Notes under the pieces: model-generated
The model's input: the letters and a program-made list of their open reading frames with translations, nothing else
What the model was told of the DNA's origin: nothing
Databases searched by the model: none
In this document: piece after piece, positions 22,419 to 33,610 of the stretch
Position numbering within the stretch: position 1 is the stretch's first letter
Layout of the letters: each line of letters begins with the position of its first letter
Made by a program: the position numbers and the translations under genes
DNA from: Aphrophora alni
Taxonomy: Eukaryota; Arthropoda; Insecta; Hemiptera; Aphrophoridae
Length of the DNA: 64,000 nt
Assembly: GCA_963513935.1 (NCBI GenBank)
Contig: OY740776.1
Location: 10,136,724-10,200,723 of the forward strand
Direction of reading: 5' to 3'

Positions 22419-23275
22419 TTAAAAAACGTTGTAAGCTGTTGTTCGTTCTGTGTGAAATACTGTATCCAAGTCTGTTGTTGGGTGAAGCTCTAATTTGTTT
22501 CGCATCCACAAATTTTAGTTTTAAAAACTAAAATGTTTTTAGTTTACAAAAGATTATGTGCTAGAACCGCTTTATACCAGCACATCTTCTTTAATAAACT
22601 GTAGCATAACCATCAACCTGTATTTAGTTGCTAAATTTATTAGACTATATCAATAGAATGCCGAATATTGCAAGTAAAACTTCTGATTTCCATTTGTTTA
22701 AACTGGAAAGCAGTTTCAAATATCGTATCTAGAAATGTTGTTAAAATGAAAATATTGGGACCACAATTTTTGTAGAAAATAAATTAACAACTCATCCTTT
22801 TTTAATTCCAATTGCGCCATCTTTTTTAGCGTAAAAAGGCGGTGTTAAACGACATATTACATGACCCTCTTCTTATTAAAATTTTTAGTTGACTCCTGGA
22901 TCTTGGACTTCCGGCGATCCCCTAAATTTTTTTAACACTACAAACGATAGTACTTTCAGGTGTCTAACACCTTAAAGGAAAATTCTGGGGTAAACGTTTT
23001 AAACATTAGAGCGGTAAAAAGCTGTTCTAAAACGTACTCTTTGGTAAACGTTAAAACTTTCTATAGGATGAACCTTTTGAGATCCGGTTTGCGGCACTGT
23101 GGTCTACTAACAAACTTTAATTTGATGTACATATCGAGTTATGTTCTCATTTAAGATTTTCTTCTGACTTCCTGTAGTTCGTCCCTCATTGGAGTTAGAC
23201 AGTTAGTGAGCGCATCAAAACCAAGATAGTTAGATCCAATATGGTCATATGGAGTTTTAATCTTCTAACTTAAAT

Positions 23276-24410
23276 CACCCTGTACACACAGATATTACAT
23301 GGACGTCACTTGTCATTCACATGTTTAAAAAAAGAAGAATACAGCCACTATAAAGGTTGATTGGTTTAATGTCAAAAATAAAAGTACACACTATTCAAAG
23401 TATAAACTCAATTTTGAAAAATTATCTTTCTTGTAATAAAGTTTTACAATGTTTAAAAAAAAACCGATTAAAAGTTCAATTTCCTCAAATTTTCTACCGA
23501 TAATTGTTACTTTTGTTAATATTTCCTGAAAGTACATGAAATTTCAAGTAAAGTGTAACATTTTCACTTTAAAAAGTTACAATGTTAGTTTACTTTGAAA
23601 CAAACAAAATATTTATTTTCGGAAAAAAACTTAAATATTCAAAACAATATTGTCGGGTTGTTGTTAGGTTTAACAATTGTCAAATTAATAATAACTTGTC
23701 CCTATAATAAGCTTTCTTTTGGTATTAGACAACAGTTTATACTTTTAAATTGTAAGAGATAAAACAGCTTCAAATCAAAAAATACGTTTTGTAATTTGTT
23801 TTAAAACGAATATTAACAGACTTATGATAAGGGGAATAGTTGAGACAATTTAAAATTTGAGATGACGCGTTCCCTTTAATTATTTACTGAAGAACAAAAA
23901 AAATTTCACAATATTCTTATCATTATTATTAACTTCTTTTCTTTATCTGATCAGTTGTCATAAAATCCATATAGAGTCCACTCAAAATTTATTTTGAAAA
24001 TTTTAGCTTAATTTTTTCTTATGATTTAACAGTAGGAAATGAAGTGTTTTATATTAAATGAAATTATTAAAAGTTTTTGATACAATTTTATAATTGTTAT
24101 ACCTAACAACAATCCGACAATAAGATTTGAATATTTCAGGTTCCCCCCCCCCCAAATACTTGTTTTATGGGTCATTTTCAAATTAGATGCAACTTTCGGT
24201 TTATGAGTCGGTTAAATATGAACTTTTCTAAAAATCCATAGTTTGTAAAGACAGTTCATCCATGTATATTCATAAATACCATACAACACAAATTCTTCGA
24301 GTTTACCCCTTAACTTTTTCAAACAAAGATAGGTAGGCCTAACTTAGACCAATGTGAAACAATTTGTAAAGTGTTTTAAACTTGATTTTGTGATCTTACA
24401 TACAAATTAA
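23276..24410. other. Intergenic, no gene seen
   Basis: AT-rich, with a run of about eleven C near 24143. No structure recognised. Confidence 0.45.
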
Positions 24411-24881
24411 GTTACCATAGCCAATGACTACATAAATACTATAAGACACGACATAAGATAGGGAAATAATCTACGCTTTACGGGTGCTGTTCGTCACAAG
24501 TTTGACACACAGCTATCAGAAAGCGCTAGCAGCAGGTGCTTGACTGTACGCATCCCACTTGGTTGAGACTGTACAACTGTTGACCTCTCTCTCACAAACC
24601 TTCTCACTTACTTCCGTCAGCATAGTCAGTGTTGTCAGTTCGTGCGCTGAGATAAGCGATTCTCGACCTTCCCTCGCATCTCTGGTCCCATATGTGGCAT
24701 CAGTGCGTTTACCCGCCTGAAACATTGTTTGACCGTAGAGCCACCTAGCGCCAGTCACATCAACTTCAGATTCTCTAGCAGAGCGACCTAGCGGGTATTG
24801 GACAACTCAAGAATAAGCGTAGAATATTTAACATGGCCATGTCGTGTCTTATAGTATTTATGTAGTCATTGCCATAGCAAC
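24411..24881. mobile_element. MITE-like element with 32-bp perfect inverted arms
   Basis: The arms 24423-24454 and 24839-24870 are perfect inverted copies (AATGACTACATAAATACTAT onward) and weaker pairing extends to 24411 and 24881. The ~330-bp interior is clearly less AT-rich than its surroundings and contains CCACCTAGCGCC and GCGACCTAGCGG. The minus strand is open for 80 codons (24758-24516) but shows no known domain. It is probably a non-autonomous DNA transposon. A target duplication was not found. Confidence 0.6.
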
Positions 24882-26247
24882 CAATATAACAATGTTTACT
24901 CAAAACAGCTGATTAGGTCCAATACATCAAATATGTATTATTAGTGACTGATGTCAGAATAGGGCTGTTAATGTGTGTTTAAAAAAAAGTCTTACTCCAG
25001 CCCTGTTGTTGTAATGTCTGTTGGAAAATTAATGGGGTTATCGCCAAAAATGATTTCGTAAATCCCGTAAAAGTGCCCTTGTGACTGTAGGTTGGGTCAC
25101 ACGGTCATGTTCTATATATACTATTGATTTTCTGAGCCTAAGTTTTCCAATGAGATCATCCCCTCTCTGTAGGTTGAGTGGAACCCGGAGGCGCTGAATT
25201 ATGGTGGGGAGCTCTGAGTAACACTAGGTTCAAGGTCAAGGCCTTTTACAAACTTACAATAGAATCGACAAAGTTTATCACCACTGAACCAGTCTTCAAG
25301 TAATATTGTGACGGATTTAGAAAAAAAAAAGTTAATGCGTTTGTTTTTGACAGCCATAAAGTGAAAATGAGCCATGGACACTGTAAATGGTAAATTAAGA
25401 GATAAGCCTAGACGTATGGTACATATTTGTAGGTTATGTGTAGTTATATCTGCTGTAAGCTAAAAAAAAACTACACAAATCTTGTAAATTATATTTATTT
25501 TTATAACGGTAGGAAATGAATTAACACATTTAATAAATTAATTTCAATTTGTTCTAAATTAAACGACATAACCTCGAAATGAACAAATCTGAATTTGTGC
25601 CTATCAACTAAAACACATTCTTTAGTTAATATTTATTTACAAACACAAACAAGTTGTAAAACATTATTGCGTTAGTGAGAAAGTTTGTGCGATATTTCTC
25701 CACAGTTAATGTTAAATCAAATTCCAAATTGTCGTGTTCTGAAAACATTAAAACTGTGTTTGTTTTCAACCAGAACAATATCAGCTAGTCAGGTAAACAA
25801 AACCAATGACCTATCATATTGTTCTATCAAATCCATTGCCTGTACAATCAATTGTCTTATCTCAAACAAATACAAAGTTCAAATCTAGGAGGCCTACGCT
25901 TATCTGATTTAGTATTTACCTTGATTCTACACCGTTTGTTGTTTCAGTTATGCCGTGTTGAGAGTGTAGTACAGTTTAGTGTTTGTGTAGTGTTTTATAG
26001 TGTTTGTGTAGTGTTTTATAGTATTTCACTATTTGGATTAATGCTGTAAAATCTTCCAACATACGTAAGTACTTTTCTTTATATAGGTTGTATTATAACT
26101 TTAATTTTGTACCTTAAACTATGAAAGCCTACCATGAATTAGCTAATAAATATGCCTTGTTTAGGAAACATAACTGCTTTGTGTGTTATCGATTTCATAA
26201 TGAAAACTATTTTTATATTATGAACATGAAACAGAATTAATTGAAAG
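24882..26247. other. Intergenic, no gene seen
   Basis: Mostly AT-rich. A ~20-bp unit around GTGTTTGTGTAGTGTTTTAT is repeated in tandem near 25979-26020. No coding frame of interest. Confidence 0.45.
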
Positions 26248-26267
26248 ATGTTAAACGTTTAGAAATA

Positions 26268-27190
26268 TATTAGGGTTAGGAATAATTTTGACACTACTCA
26301 AATAACTTTGTATTATTTTCGATCATAACCTTCCAGAAACAATTAGAACATAGGTGGATTTATTGATTTGCATTTATAAGAAAAAGCGTAAACATATAGC
26401 CTACTTTATATTATTTGGTAAGTGATTGAAACTTCCCCAAATTTTAGTTGCTAAAAATCATATAAACTTAAAGTATTTAATTTGTTTGTCATTAATCATA
26501 TAGTTTTTGACAACGGGTAACTATTTTCCAGTCTCAAAATAACCATCAATATTTAAGAAACTTGATGTTTTTAGACACAAGGAATTTAGGCTTTTTGAGG
26601 TTATGACGAATGTATACAATGACAACGTGAGTTAATTTTGTGACTGAATTACCAGTCTGTGTTTATGTTATACACTGTAGGTTACATTACTGTAAATCAT
26701 GGAATGTAAATTAAAGGACAAAGATCTGGGAAGGTAACTATAACCTTCCCAGACGTTTGTAAACATAGACTGGTAATGGAGTCAACAAATATAACCTAAT
26801 TTGAAGGGGGGGGCGCAACATTAAGATTAAGAATAATTTTGATACCGTGAAAAACCTCGCAATAGTCTAGTTTATAACCTTTCAGAAACAATTAGGCCAA
26901 TAGATGCAATAAAAGCGTAGACATATTCTTTGTATTATTTATAGGTTAGTTTTGTGTGTTTGTAGTATTTTAATGTATCTATTGATTTTGAGGTGTAATA
27001 GCCGACTAAGATTTAATTGAAAGGGGTTATTTAATAATATAACATAATTTGAGGGAGTGGAGCATTAAGATTAGGAATAATTTCGACACCAATGCAAAAG
27101 CCTCGGCGTTTATAACCTCTTAGAAACAATTAGGCCAATAGGTGTAATGAAAGCGAATTCGTTGATTTGAGTTTATAGGGAAACTCAAGT
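26268..27190 (+). repeat. Three direct copies of a ~125-bp repeat
   Basis: Copies start near 26268, 26820 and 27062. All have an ATTAAGATTAGGAATAATTT-like start, a GACAC-like block, TTTATAACCT, AGAAACAATTAGGCCAATAG and AAAGCG. The first copy is most diverged. The spacer between copies 1 and 2 holds the palindrome at 26651-26790. Confidence 0.65.
26651..26790. repeat. Nested palindrome
   Basis: The inner stem CTGGGAAGGT/ACCTTCCCAG (near 26726-26753) encloses only eight bases. The outer arms ATTACCAGTCTGTGTTTA (near 26650) and TAAACATAGACTGGTAAT (near 26762) also pair. It looks like a small foldback element. Confidence 0.55.
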
Positions 27191-27492
27191 GACACCGGTA
27201 CAAATTTTGAAAACATTTCACAAAATATCTTTATAGTGAAAAAATACAAATACCAAATTTGATTAAAATCGGTTTACTGGTTTGGGTTGTAGTGCACTGC
27301 ATCGATGACAGAGACTAACATGAATCCTAAAAACGTTTTAACTCAAAGGGATCTGAAAAAAATATTTCCTCAAAAAACCAACACAGATTTGTTTACCCAT
27401 CCCGTTACTTTCTTTCTAATATGAAAACTTCAACATTTATTTTATGACACGTTTCCAAACGACGTGCCTGTGACAAAGTAATTAAATAATAT

Positions 27493-28020
27493 ACAGGGTG
27501 TTCAGAAACTATAAGTTGTGGTTAGGTTAAATAACGGAATAAAGAAAAATGTTGGAAAACGTTTTGTTTTCCATCTGTACGACATTTTGTTAAAAAAAAA
27601 AAAATCACGATAACTTTAAAAATTATTAAGATTTCGAGTAGAAATGTGGTAGGCCCCCTATAGGCTACACATTTTTATCAGTCTATCAAGAAACAAAACA
27701 TTATTCCATAAATAGTCGAAATGGTGACTGTTTGAAATTTTTAATATACAATCTCTAAAACCATTAACTTTACAAAATAACGGCGGCAATTTTGAAAATT
27801 TATAATATAAAGTTTTTTAGGTACACTGGTAAACAGTTGCGTAAAAAAAATGTGTACACCAAATTTCGACTAGAAATCTTAATAATTTCAAAAGTTATAA
27901 TTATTCCTTTTAACACAAAATGATCTACAGATGGAAACGAAAATGTATTTAAAGTTTAGCACGACATTTTACGACTCTGAACTCTGTACAATTAAACTTT
28001 TAACTTTACTGAATAAGATT
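27493..28020. mobile_element. Foldback element with ~130-bp arms
   Basis: The left arm (27550-27682) and right arm (27826-27946) are diverged inverted copies sharing TTTCCATCTGTA, a TTATTAAGATTTC block and AATGTGTACAC-type sequence. The sequence starts with TACAGGGTGTTCAGAAAC, a terminus style common in insect TIR elements. The right end is not resolved. Non-coding. Confidence 0.5.
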
Positions 28021-28612
28021 TCTTAAACATTCCAATCAGCTGTTCGACAAAGCAGAGCAAATTCTCTCGACCACCGATCGATCCAAGTTGAATGATGTGC
28101 CTTATTACAATCCTTACAAATTACCGACTTGATTGCAGTTCCTCCTACCAATCCTTTATTAACTTCTCCAGGTATAAATAATCCTTTCTTATTATCTCGG
28201 GAGCCATTATTCCAACAGACAGGCCACTTATTCCGCCACACTCCACTGACACTGTTCAGAAATTTGTTAAAGTACTAAAGGATTAAAAATATTGTGAGCT
28301 TATAGCAACGAGACTTATTAGGATAATTTGTTATAGTATACAGGGTGGGAAATAAGTTCTGTTACCCATCACAAATATTATTTTCACAATAAAATAGATT
28401 AGAAAACTTAGTTTTTTTTTTAAATAGCCTATCCAATTTGTGTCTGTCTTACGTGCAGTGCTTTACAGTCCACATTAGAGCTGCCTCACTTCAAAATCAA
28501 TTTTTAAAGGTTTTATTCGTCAAATAAATGTTGGAAAAATATTTTACTATCGAAAAAAAGTGTCGGAAAGATGATTACATAACATAATTTCACAAGATTA
28601 CACAAGAAAATC

Positions 28613-28870
28613 TTAATCAGAGTCAAATTCTGCTGCAAATTCAGTAGATGAGGAATTTATTGAATTTAAATGTATTTCACTCGTAATTCGCCATAAATGA
28701 TGAAAACGAGTATTATACTCATTGTACTTTCTCTTAAACATAAATTCGGCTATATGGCCATGGAAATGTTGTTTTGAATTTCCATATCGCGGCACATTTC
28801 CTCGCACCTCCCTCCATTGACGTTCAATTGTCTGCGTATGTGCTTCAGTGTACGCATATGTAGGGCTGTA
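28613..28870 (-). pseudogene. ISXO2/IS1595-type transposase, C-terminal fragment
   Basis: The frame is open for about 85 codons before TAA. It contains HTQTIERQWREVRGNVPRYG, then HIAEFMFKRKY. HT(Q/N)xIE followed by W, a basic stretch, PRYG and an aromatic-rich EFMFKRK block is the hallmark of the DDE_Tnp_IS1595 C-terminal third, with E of TIE the last acidic catalytic residue. No methionine or N-terminal zinc-binding part is present, and two stops precede it. It is a relic. Confidence 0.75.
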
Positions 28871-28886
28871 TTATTATATGTCACGA

Positions 28887-28940
28887 AAGGTTTGGCCAGG
28901 TTGCTATATATATATATATATAACCACCTGGCCAAACCTT
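28887..28940. repeat. Hairpin with (TA)n loop
   Basis: The 15-bp perfect inverted arms AAGGTTTGGCCAGGT and its complement enclose 24 bases that are mostly TA repeats. It sits inside the Merlin-like element at the point where transposase homology stops, marking the deletion or a nested insertion. Confidence 0.8.
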
Positions 28941-29254
28941 CCGTACGTTTATTGAAGTGAATGTCATGGGTATGAAAGATAACACAGAGTTAATTTTTTC
29001 ACGAAAAAACTACTTGTGTAATTGTATTATGTAATCATCTTTCCGACACTTTTTTTCGATAGTAAAATATTTTTCCAACATTTATTTGACGAATAAAACC
29101 CATAAAAATTGATTTTGAAGTGAGGCAGCTCTGCTATATAATTACCGTTTGCGATTCGCTGGTAATATACTCTCGGTTCTATATCAACCATAATTGTATT
29201 TACAACTTCATAATCGGCTTTATTTTCCCTGTAGTGAAATATATTTAACCCCAC

Positions 29255-29465
29255 TTTAAATACTACCCCCCACTTTAAATCCTCTTTAATTAAAACATCC
29301 CCTAGAGAGATTATAAAACAATCACGGAGCAGAGAAAGGGTAAACTATGGAGCCAAGGGTTGAACTTTTATTTACAGCTGGCCTGATTCTATTCTGACTT
29401 AATTTTAATTTTCAGTTTTCCAATTTTAATTGTGTTTTCATCAGGTATGTGTGATTAGACTAGGA
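29255..29465 (+). repeat. Dispersed repeat R4, copy 2
   Basis: Contains ATTAAAACATCCCCTAGA, GAGATTATAAAACAATCAC, AAGGGTTGAACTTTTATTTA and GTGTTTTCAT in the same order as copies at 12440 and 31975. Confidence 0.6.
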
Positions 29466-29479
29466 ATTCTAACGCTCTT

Positions 29480-29770
29480 TTAAGACATTCCGTCTGTCCG
29501 TCGCCGTTGTCGTTGCCGGAGTACGTAAGCACGACTGCGGCTAAAAATACGACAGGAAGATGAAATTTGTTGTTGGGGGACAGTGTGCTTATATAGGACA
29601 CTATTGAAATTCAGGAAAATCGAATTGAATGTGCAATATGGCGGCAAATAAAATTAGTTTTTGTTAATATCTAATGCAGTATTATACACATAACACACTC
29701 AATTATGTATTTATTTACAGATTTGATTTCTACATGTAATGGTGTCAACCACACCGCTCTACTACGATTG
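29480..29770 (+). repeat. Single-unit relative of the 269-bp repeat
   Basis: CATTCCGTCTGTCCGTCGCC, a GAAATTTGTTGTTGG-type block, CAGTGTGCTTATATAGG and ACATGTAATGGTGTCAACC follow the order seen at 14660-14910. Only one unit is present. Confidence 0.55.
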
Positions 29771-29942
29771 ATTTTTCCGATGACCCATTATCTGAAGTCA
29801 AATTGGGTGATTACTACAAGAATAATATCAATGGAAACTTGTTACTACTCTATGGACAGTAGCTTCTTTATAGGTAAGTAACAAAAAGTCAATTAATTTG
29901 TTATTGTTGTGTATTTGGTGTTGTTTTTGTGTGTGCAACAAT

Positions 29943-30985
29943 GTTTGTACGATGTTTTTGTATCCTTTAGTTTATATAATTACAGTTTATTTATATTTAT
30001 AACTCACATATACAAGCATCTGAATATTCACTTTGCAAAGCAGCCGAAATGGCTTGGTGAAATATGTCGAAGGAATCCGTAAACACATAGGCTAAATTGA
30101 CGTGTAAAGCAATTTTGCAAACACTAAGTTTGTACAATGTTTTTGTATCCTTTACTTTATATAATTACAGTATATATAACTCACAGATACAAACAGCTGA
30201 ATATTCACTTTGCAAAGCAGCCGAAATGGCTTGGTGAAATATGTCGAAGGAATCCGTAAACACATAGGCTAAATTGACGTGTAAAGCAATTTAGCAAACA
30301 CTAAGTTTGTACAATGTTTTTGTATCCTTTAGTTTATATAATCGCAGATTATATATAACTCACAGATACAAACATCTGAATATTCACTTTGCAAAGCAGC
30401 CGAAATGGCTTGGTGAAATATGCTGAAGGAATTCGTAAACACATAAATTGACGTGTAAAGCATTTAGCAAACACTAAGTTTGTACGATTTTTTGTATCCT
30501 TTAGTTTATATAATCGCACATTATATATAACTCACAGATACAAACATGTGAACATTCACTTTGCAAAGCAGCCGAAATGGCTTGGTGAAATATGTCGAAG
30601 GAATCCGTAAACACATAGGCTAAATTGACGTGTAAAGCAATTTAGCAAACACTAAGTTTGTACAATGTTTTTGTATCCTTTAGTTTATATAATCGCAGAT
30701 TATATATAACTCACAGATACAAACATCTGAATATTCACTTTGCAAAGCAGCCGAAATGGCTTGGTGAAATATGTCGAAGGAACCCGTAAACACATACATT
30801 GACATGTAAAGCAATTTAGCAAACACTAAGTTTGTATAATATTTTTGTATCCTTTACTTTATATAATTACAGTTTATATTTAACTCACAGATACAAACAT
30901 GTGAACATTCACTTTGCAAAGCAGCCGAAGCAATCTGTAAGCACATAAATTGACATGTAAATCATTTAGCAAACACAAAGTTCAA
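29943..30985 (+). repeat. ~177-bp satellite, six copies
   Basis: GTTTGTAC/T landmarks lie at 29943, 30128, 30305, 30478, 30656 and 30830, giving periods of 173-185. Each unit has TTTTTGTATCCTTTAGTTTA, ATATAACTCACAGATACAAA, CACTTTGCAAAGCAGCCGAA and GTAAACACATA. The last unit is shortened. Units differ by small indels and substitutions, so it is not very young. The unit is near nucleosome length. No open frame runs through it. Confidence 0.9.
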
Positions 30986-31974
30986 TAATGTTGAAATTAA
31001 GAGAGGGAAACACAACCAAGAAACTGTTTAAATTCAGGTAATGCAGGTTAAGGTTGCGTGTGATCTTTGTAAAGAAATACAAACCACGACCTTGAAATAT
31101 AAAAGACGTAAAAAATTGCACAAACATTTTACTTACACATACTTGAATTGTTTCTATGCTACAATTAAAATTAAAATTACTTCATGGCTTACATTTTGTG
31201 CATATAGGTTTTAAAGGATCCAAACATACAGCGGTCCAGTTTAAACACACGTTGTCCAGAAAAGTGGTGTTATTGTCTGTCCGTCTGTCAAGTGGTAAAT
31301 ACTTTTCAGCCCAAACGAGTGGACAGATTTTTATGAAATTTGGTATTTGCCATATTGCCACATCTCCGTGTTTTTTATATTTTTTCATTACTCTAAATTT
31401 GGTACCTGCCATATGACATAAAAATAAAATTCCAATTTTATTAAAATCGATTAAAATGAATCAAATTTTGATCAAATGTAACCAATAAGTAGCTGAGTAC
31501 TTACTGCTTCATAGCTGGTTTGTGAGTTATGTGTGGAACCAAAAATCAACTGTTGTATAATAAATCGTTCTGAAATAATGAGTAAAAAAAAACAAAAGTG
31601 AACTTTGTCTACAGCCTTTTAAATATTTATTTCATTCAATTGAATTTAATCTTAGAACAAATTTATGGGAGAAGGGAAGCAAACATAGGAAATATTTAAA
31701 TACATAAATATGTACCAGACTCTTGTTTCATAACAGTTTTCAGATTAAAAATATTAACATAAGAATTTCATAAAAATACAAGCTCTCTAAACCAACGTAT
31801 ATCCTATAAACAATACATTAAGAAAGAAGACTACACGGTGTAAACGCACAATTTTACTAGATACAATATTTTATTAACAAATTAACTCTACAAAATTTCC
31901 TTCCTTAATTTACGATTTACTCGTGTTGTATTCTGGGTTCTTTATTATCAAATTTTCCTGTAGTATAATATATA
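30986..31974. other. Intergenic, possible decayed repeat
   Basis: 31260-31360 has GTCTGTCCGTCTGTCAAGTG and ATTTTTATGAAATTTGGTAT, phrases typical of abundant arthropod repeats. Overlapping frames (31156-31416 plus, 31182-31412 minus) are not convincing proteins. Confidence 0.4.
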
Positions 31975-32190
31975 TTCCACCCTACTTTAAATCCTTTAGA
32001 ATTGAAACATCCTTTGGACAGATTATAAATTAACAATGAGAAGAGAAAGGGTAAATTAATGATTACACAGGGAGGCCAAAGGGTGAACTTTTACATAGAG
32101 ATGGGCTGATGGTTTAGGGGTCTTAGTTTTATGTTTCCAGTGTTCAAAACTTTATTTATGTTTTCATAGAGTGTGTGTGAATAATTCGTA
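31975..32190 (+). repeat. Dispersed repeat R4, copy 3
   Basis: CTACTTTAAATCCTTTAG, AAACATCCTTTGGACAGATT, AGAGAAAGGGTAAATTAATG and GGGTGAACTTTTA in R4 order, more diverged than copies 1 and 2. Confidence 0.55.
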
Positions 32191-33004
32191 TGCTCTTTAA
32201 ACTTATAAATTGAATTGTAAACAGTAAAAGTAATAATTAATTTAAGAAACAAATTTTTTTGATCAATTTTAAAAGGCGGTAAACGTGTATAACAATCATG
32301 GTTGCATCTTACTAATTGTTTAAGAGTTTAGTTATTTATTTTTAGTACACCCCCCCCCCACTTTTAACACTGTCTCACTTTCTGCTGACACGTTCCGGAA
32401 AAACTCCATTTTCAAGTGGTATTTACGTACTAGTACTATTTTGTAGAAGTTTTGTAGTTGTTATCATGTAGGGCCTACTAGAGAGCTGTATAAAAAAAAT
32501 GGTGATTAGGAGGGAAGCATCACTTTCTTTAGTGAAATAAATTCTGTTTGAAATACACCATCAACAAATGGTTTAACTAAAATGTACGTCCTTTTATTTT
32601 CTGAAAATAAATATATTTACAAATATAAAATAAAAGATTAATTAAGTTATAAACATTGGATAAATGTCTCTTTAATGATGAAATAACTTTTTTAATATTA
32701 TTATATTGGTTAAATTTTATTTTGTTATTTTAAAATCAATTTCGCAATTAAACCAAATTAGTTTATTATGAAAATTGTATTTAGAATTTTTTTAAATAAA
32801 AAATACAATTATATGTATAAGATAAATTTAATAAAAAAAAATGCAATTAAATTTGAATCTATATTAGTTCACAGTTACGGAGTTTAAAAGTCAGTTTATT
32901 TATTCTGTGTGTGAGAAAGTTAGTGCAATATTTTTACATCTTACATTATACTAACGATTATAATGAAACAACCCCTCAGGGTCTCACTATAATAAGTACA
33001 GGCT
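32191..33004. other. Intergenic, no gene seen
   Basis: Very AT-rich, with a run of about ten C near 32349. Nothing else recognised. Confidence 0.45.
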
Positions 33005-33464
33005 TGGCAATTCTGAGGGATTCTAGCTGGATATACTTCTTTTTTCTTGCAGTCTTGTGATAAATCATTCTCTTGTATCTATCGTATAAGCCCTCTCTTG
33101 ATCAACTCTTGTTCTATTTCAACCCTGACGTTATTGGAGTATTTTTCACTGCTTTCTTTTGTTCAATATTGTATTGTTTTTTTGCCTTTGAGCATCGAGA
33201 AACCTCAGTTAAATAAAATTCCTTAGAGAATTTTGAAAAAAAAAAAATTTTCTCTTGAAATTTTTTGTAGAATAAACTCATATGGTATGTTACAAACTGA
33301 GCTAGGATTTATGGCTGTAGTTTCAGCTTTCGACCTGTAAATTATTATTTAGAATTTACGTAACTTTTTTTAGGTCGTTGAGGTTTAAATTTCACAACAA
33401 ATTTATTAAAATCGTATAGGGGTTTATTGTTTTAGAAAAAAAATATAAACAAATATTTAATTTA

Positions 33465-33610
33465 TTAACATACCTTATTAGAAGTCAATAGTAGTTCCTT
33501 TTGTATTTGTTTATATTATATTAGTCGCTACATGTTTCGCTGCCATAGGCAGCATCATCAGGCCAGCTAATAACATAAACACTTGACACATTGTTCGTAC
33601 AAATATCACG
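33465..33610 (-). mobile_element. Penelope-like element 3' end, copy 3
   Basis: About 145 bp nearly identical in layout to the 3' end of copy 2: an AACATACCTTATTAGAAGTC-type tail, a hammerhead, then GCTAATAACATAAACAC. No endonuclease follows, so it is a very short 5'-truncated insertion or one terminal repeat. Confidence 0.7.
33518..33572 (-). ncRNA. Hammerhead ribozyme motif, HHR-C (intact core)
   Basis: Minus strand: TATTAG (outer stem I), a small internal loop, GC, CTGATGA (33561-33555), one extra T, stem II GCTGCC/GGCAGC with loop TAT, GAAAC, a two-base loop, GTA cleavage triplet, GC, GA, then CTAATA, which pairs perfectly with TATTAG. All catalytic positions (CUGAUGA, GAAA, UH) are present. 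This matches the minimal type I hammerheads known from Penelope-like elements. It is the best-preserved copy here. Self-cleavage is predicted, not shown. Confidence 0.75.

Larger units (their letters stand above)
21725..22510 (-). mobile_element. Penelope-like element, copy 2 (5'-truncated)
   Basis: In minus orientation it has the linker and GIY-YIG endonuclease (22418-22107), a 3' UTR, a hammerhead motif (21850-21790) and a terminal AT-rich tail ending near AACATACC (21737). The last ~130 bp match copy 3 (33465-33610) closely. The reverse transcriptase is missing, as expected for a 5'-truncated insertion. It lies at the inner edge of the left arm of the 21520-23275 foldback. Confidence 0.75.
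21520..23275. mobile_element. Foldback element with ~200-bp inverted arms
   Basis: The left arm (21520-21716) and right arm (23060-23275) are inverted copies. Matching blocks include CCTTTTGAGATCCGGTTTGC, CTACTAACAAA, GATTTTCTTCTGA, TCATTGGAGTTAGACA and AGTGAGAGCATCAAAACC-type sequence. The arms enclose about 1.3 kb, of which 21725-22510 is a Penelope-like element. The rest (22510-23060) is unidentified, and no transposase was seen. It is probably a non-autonomous DNA element invaded by a PLE. Target duplications could not be defined because the arm ends are diverged. Confidence 0.6.
28478..29131 (-). mobile_element. Merlin-like (IS1595-type) element, internally deleted
   Basis: Inverted arms at 28478-28596 and 29013-29131 are nearly identical over about 118 bp, with outer ends GAGCTGCCTCACTTC and its complement. 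The interior encodes the C-terminus of an ISXO2/IS1595-type transposase on the minus strand (28870-28613) and then a hairpin (28887-28940) where the rest of the transposase should be. Eukaryotic elements with this transposase belong to Merlin, which makes 8-9 bp duplications. The flanks show none, so the ends may be diverged or the copy rearranged. Confidence 0.65.

Noticed and set aside
24516..24758. 80-codon minus-strand frame as a gene
   Set aside because: It lies wholly inside a TIR element, has no known domain, and is open because the interior is less AT-rich.
31156..31416. Overlapping plus and minus frames of 86 and 76 codons
   Set aside because: No domain, and the DNA carries phrases of common arthropod repeats (GTCTGTCCGTCTGTC).
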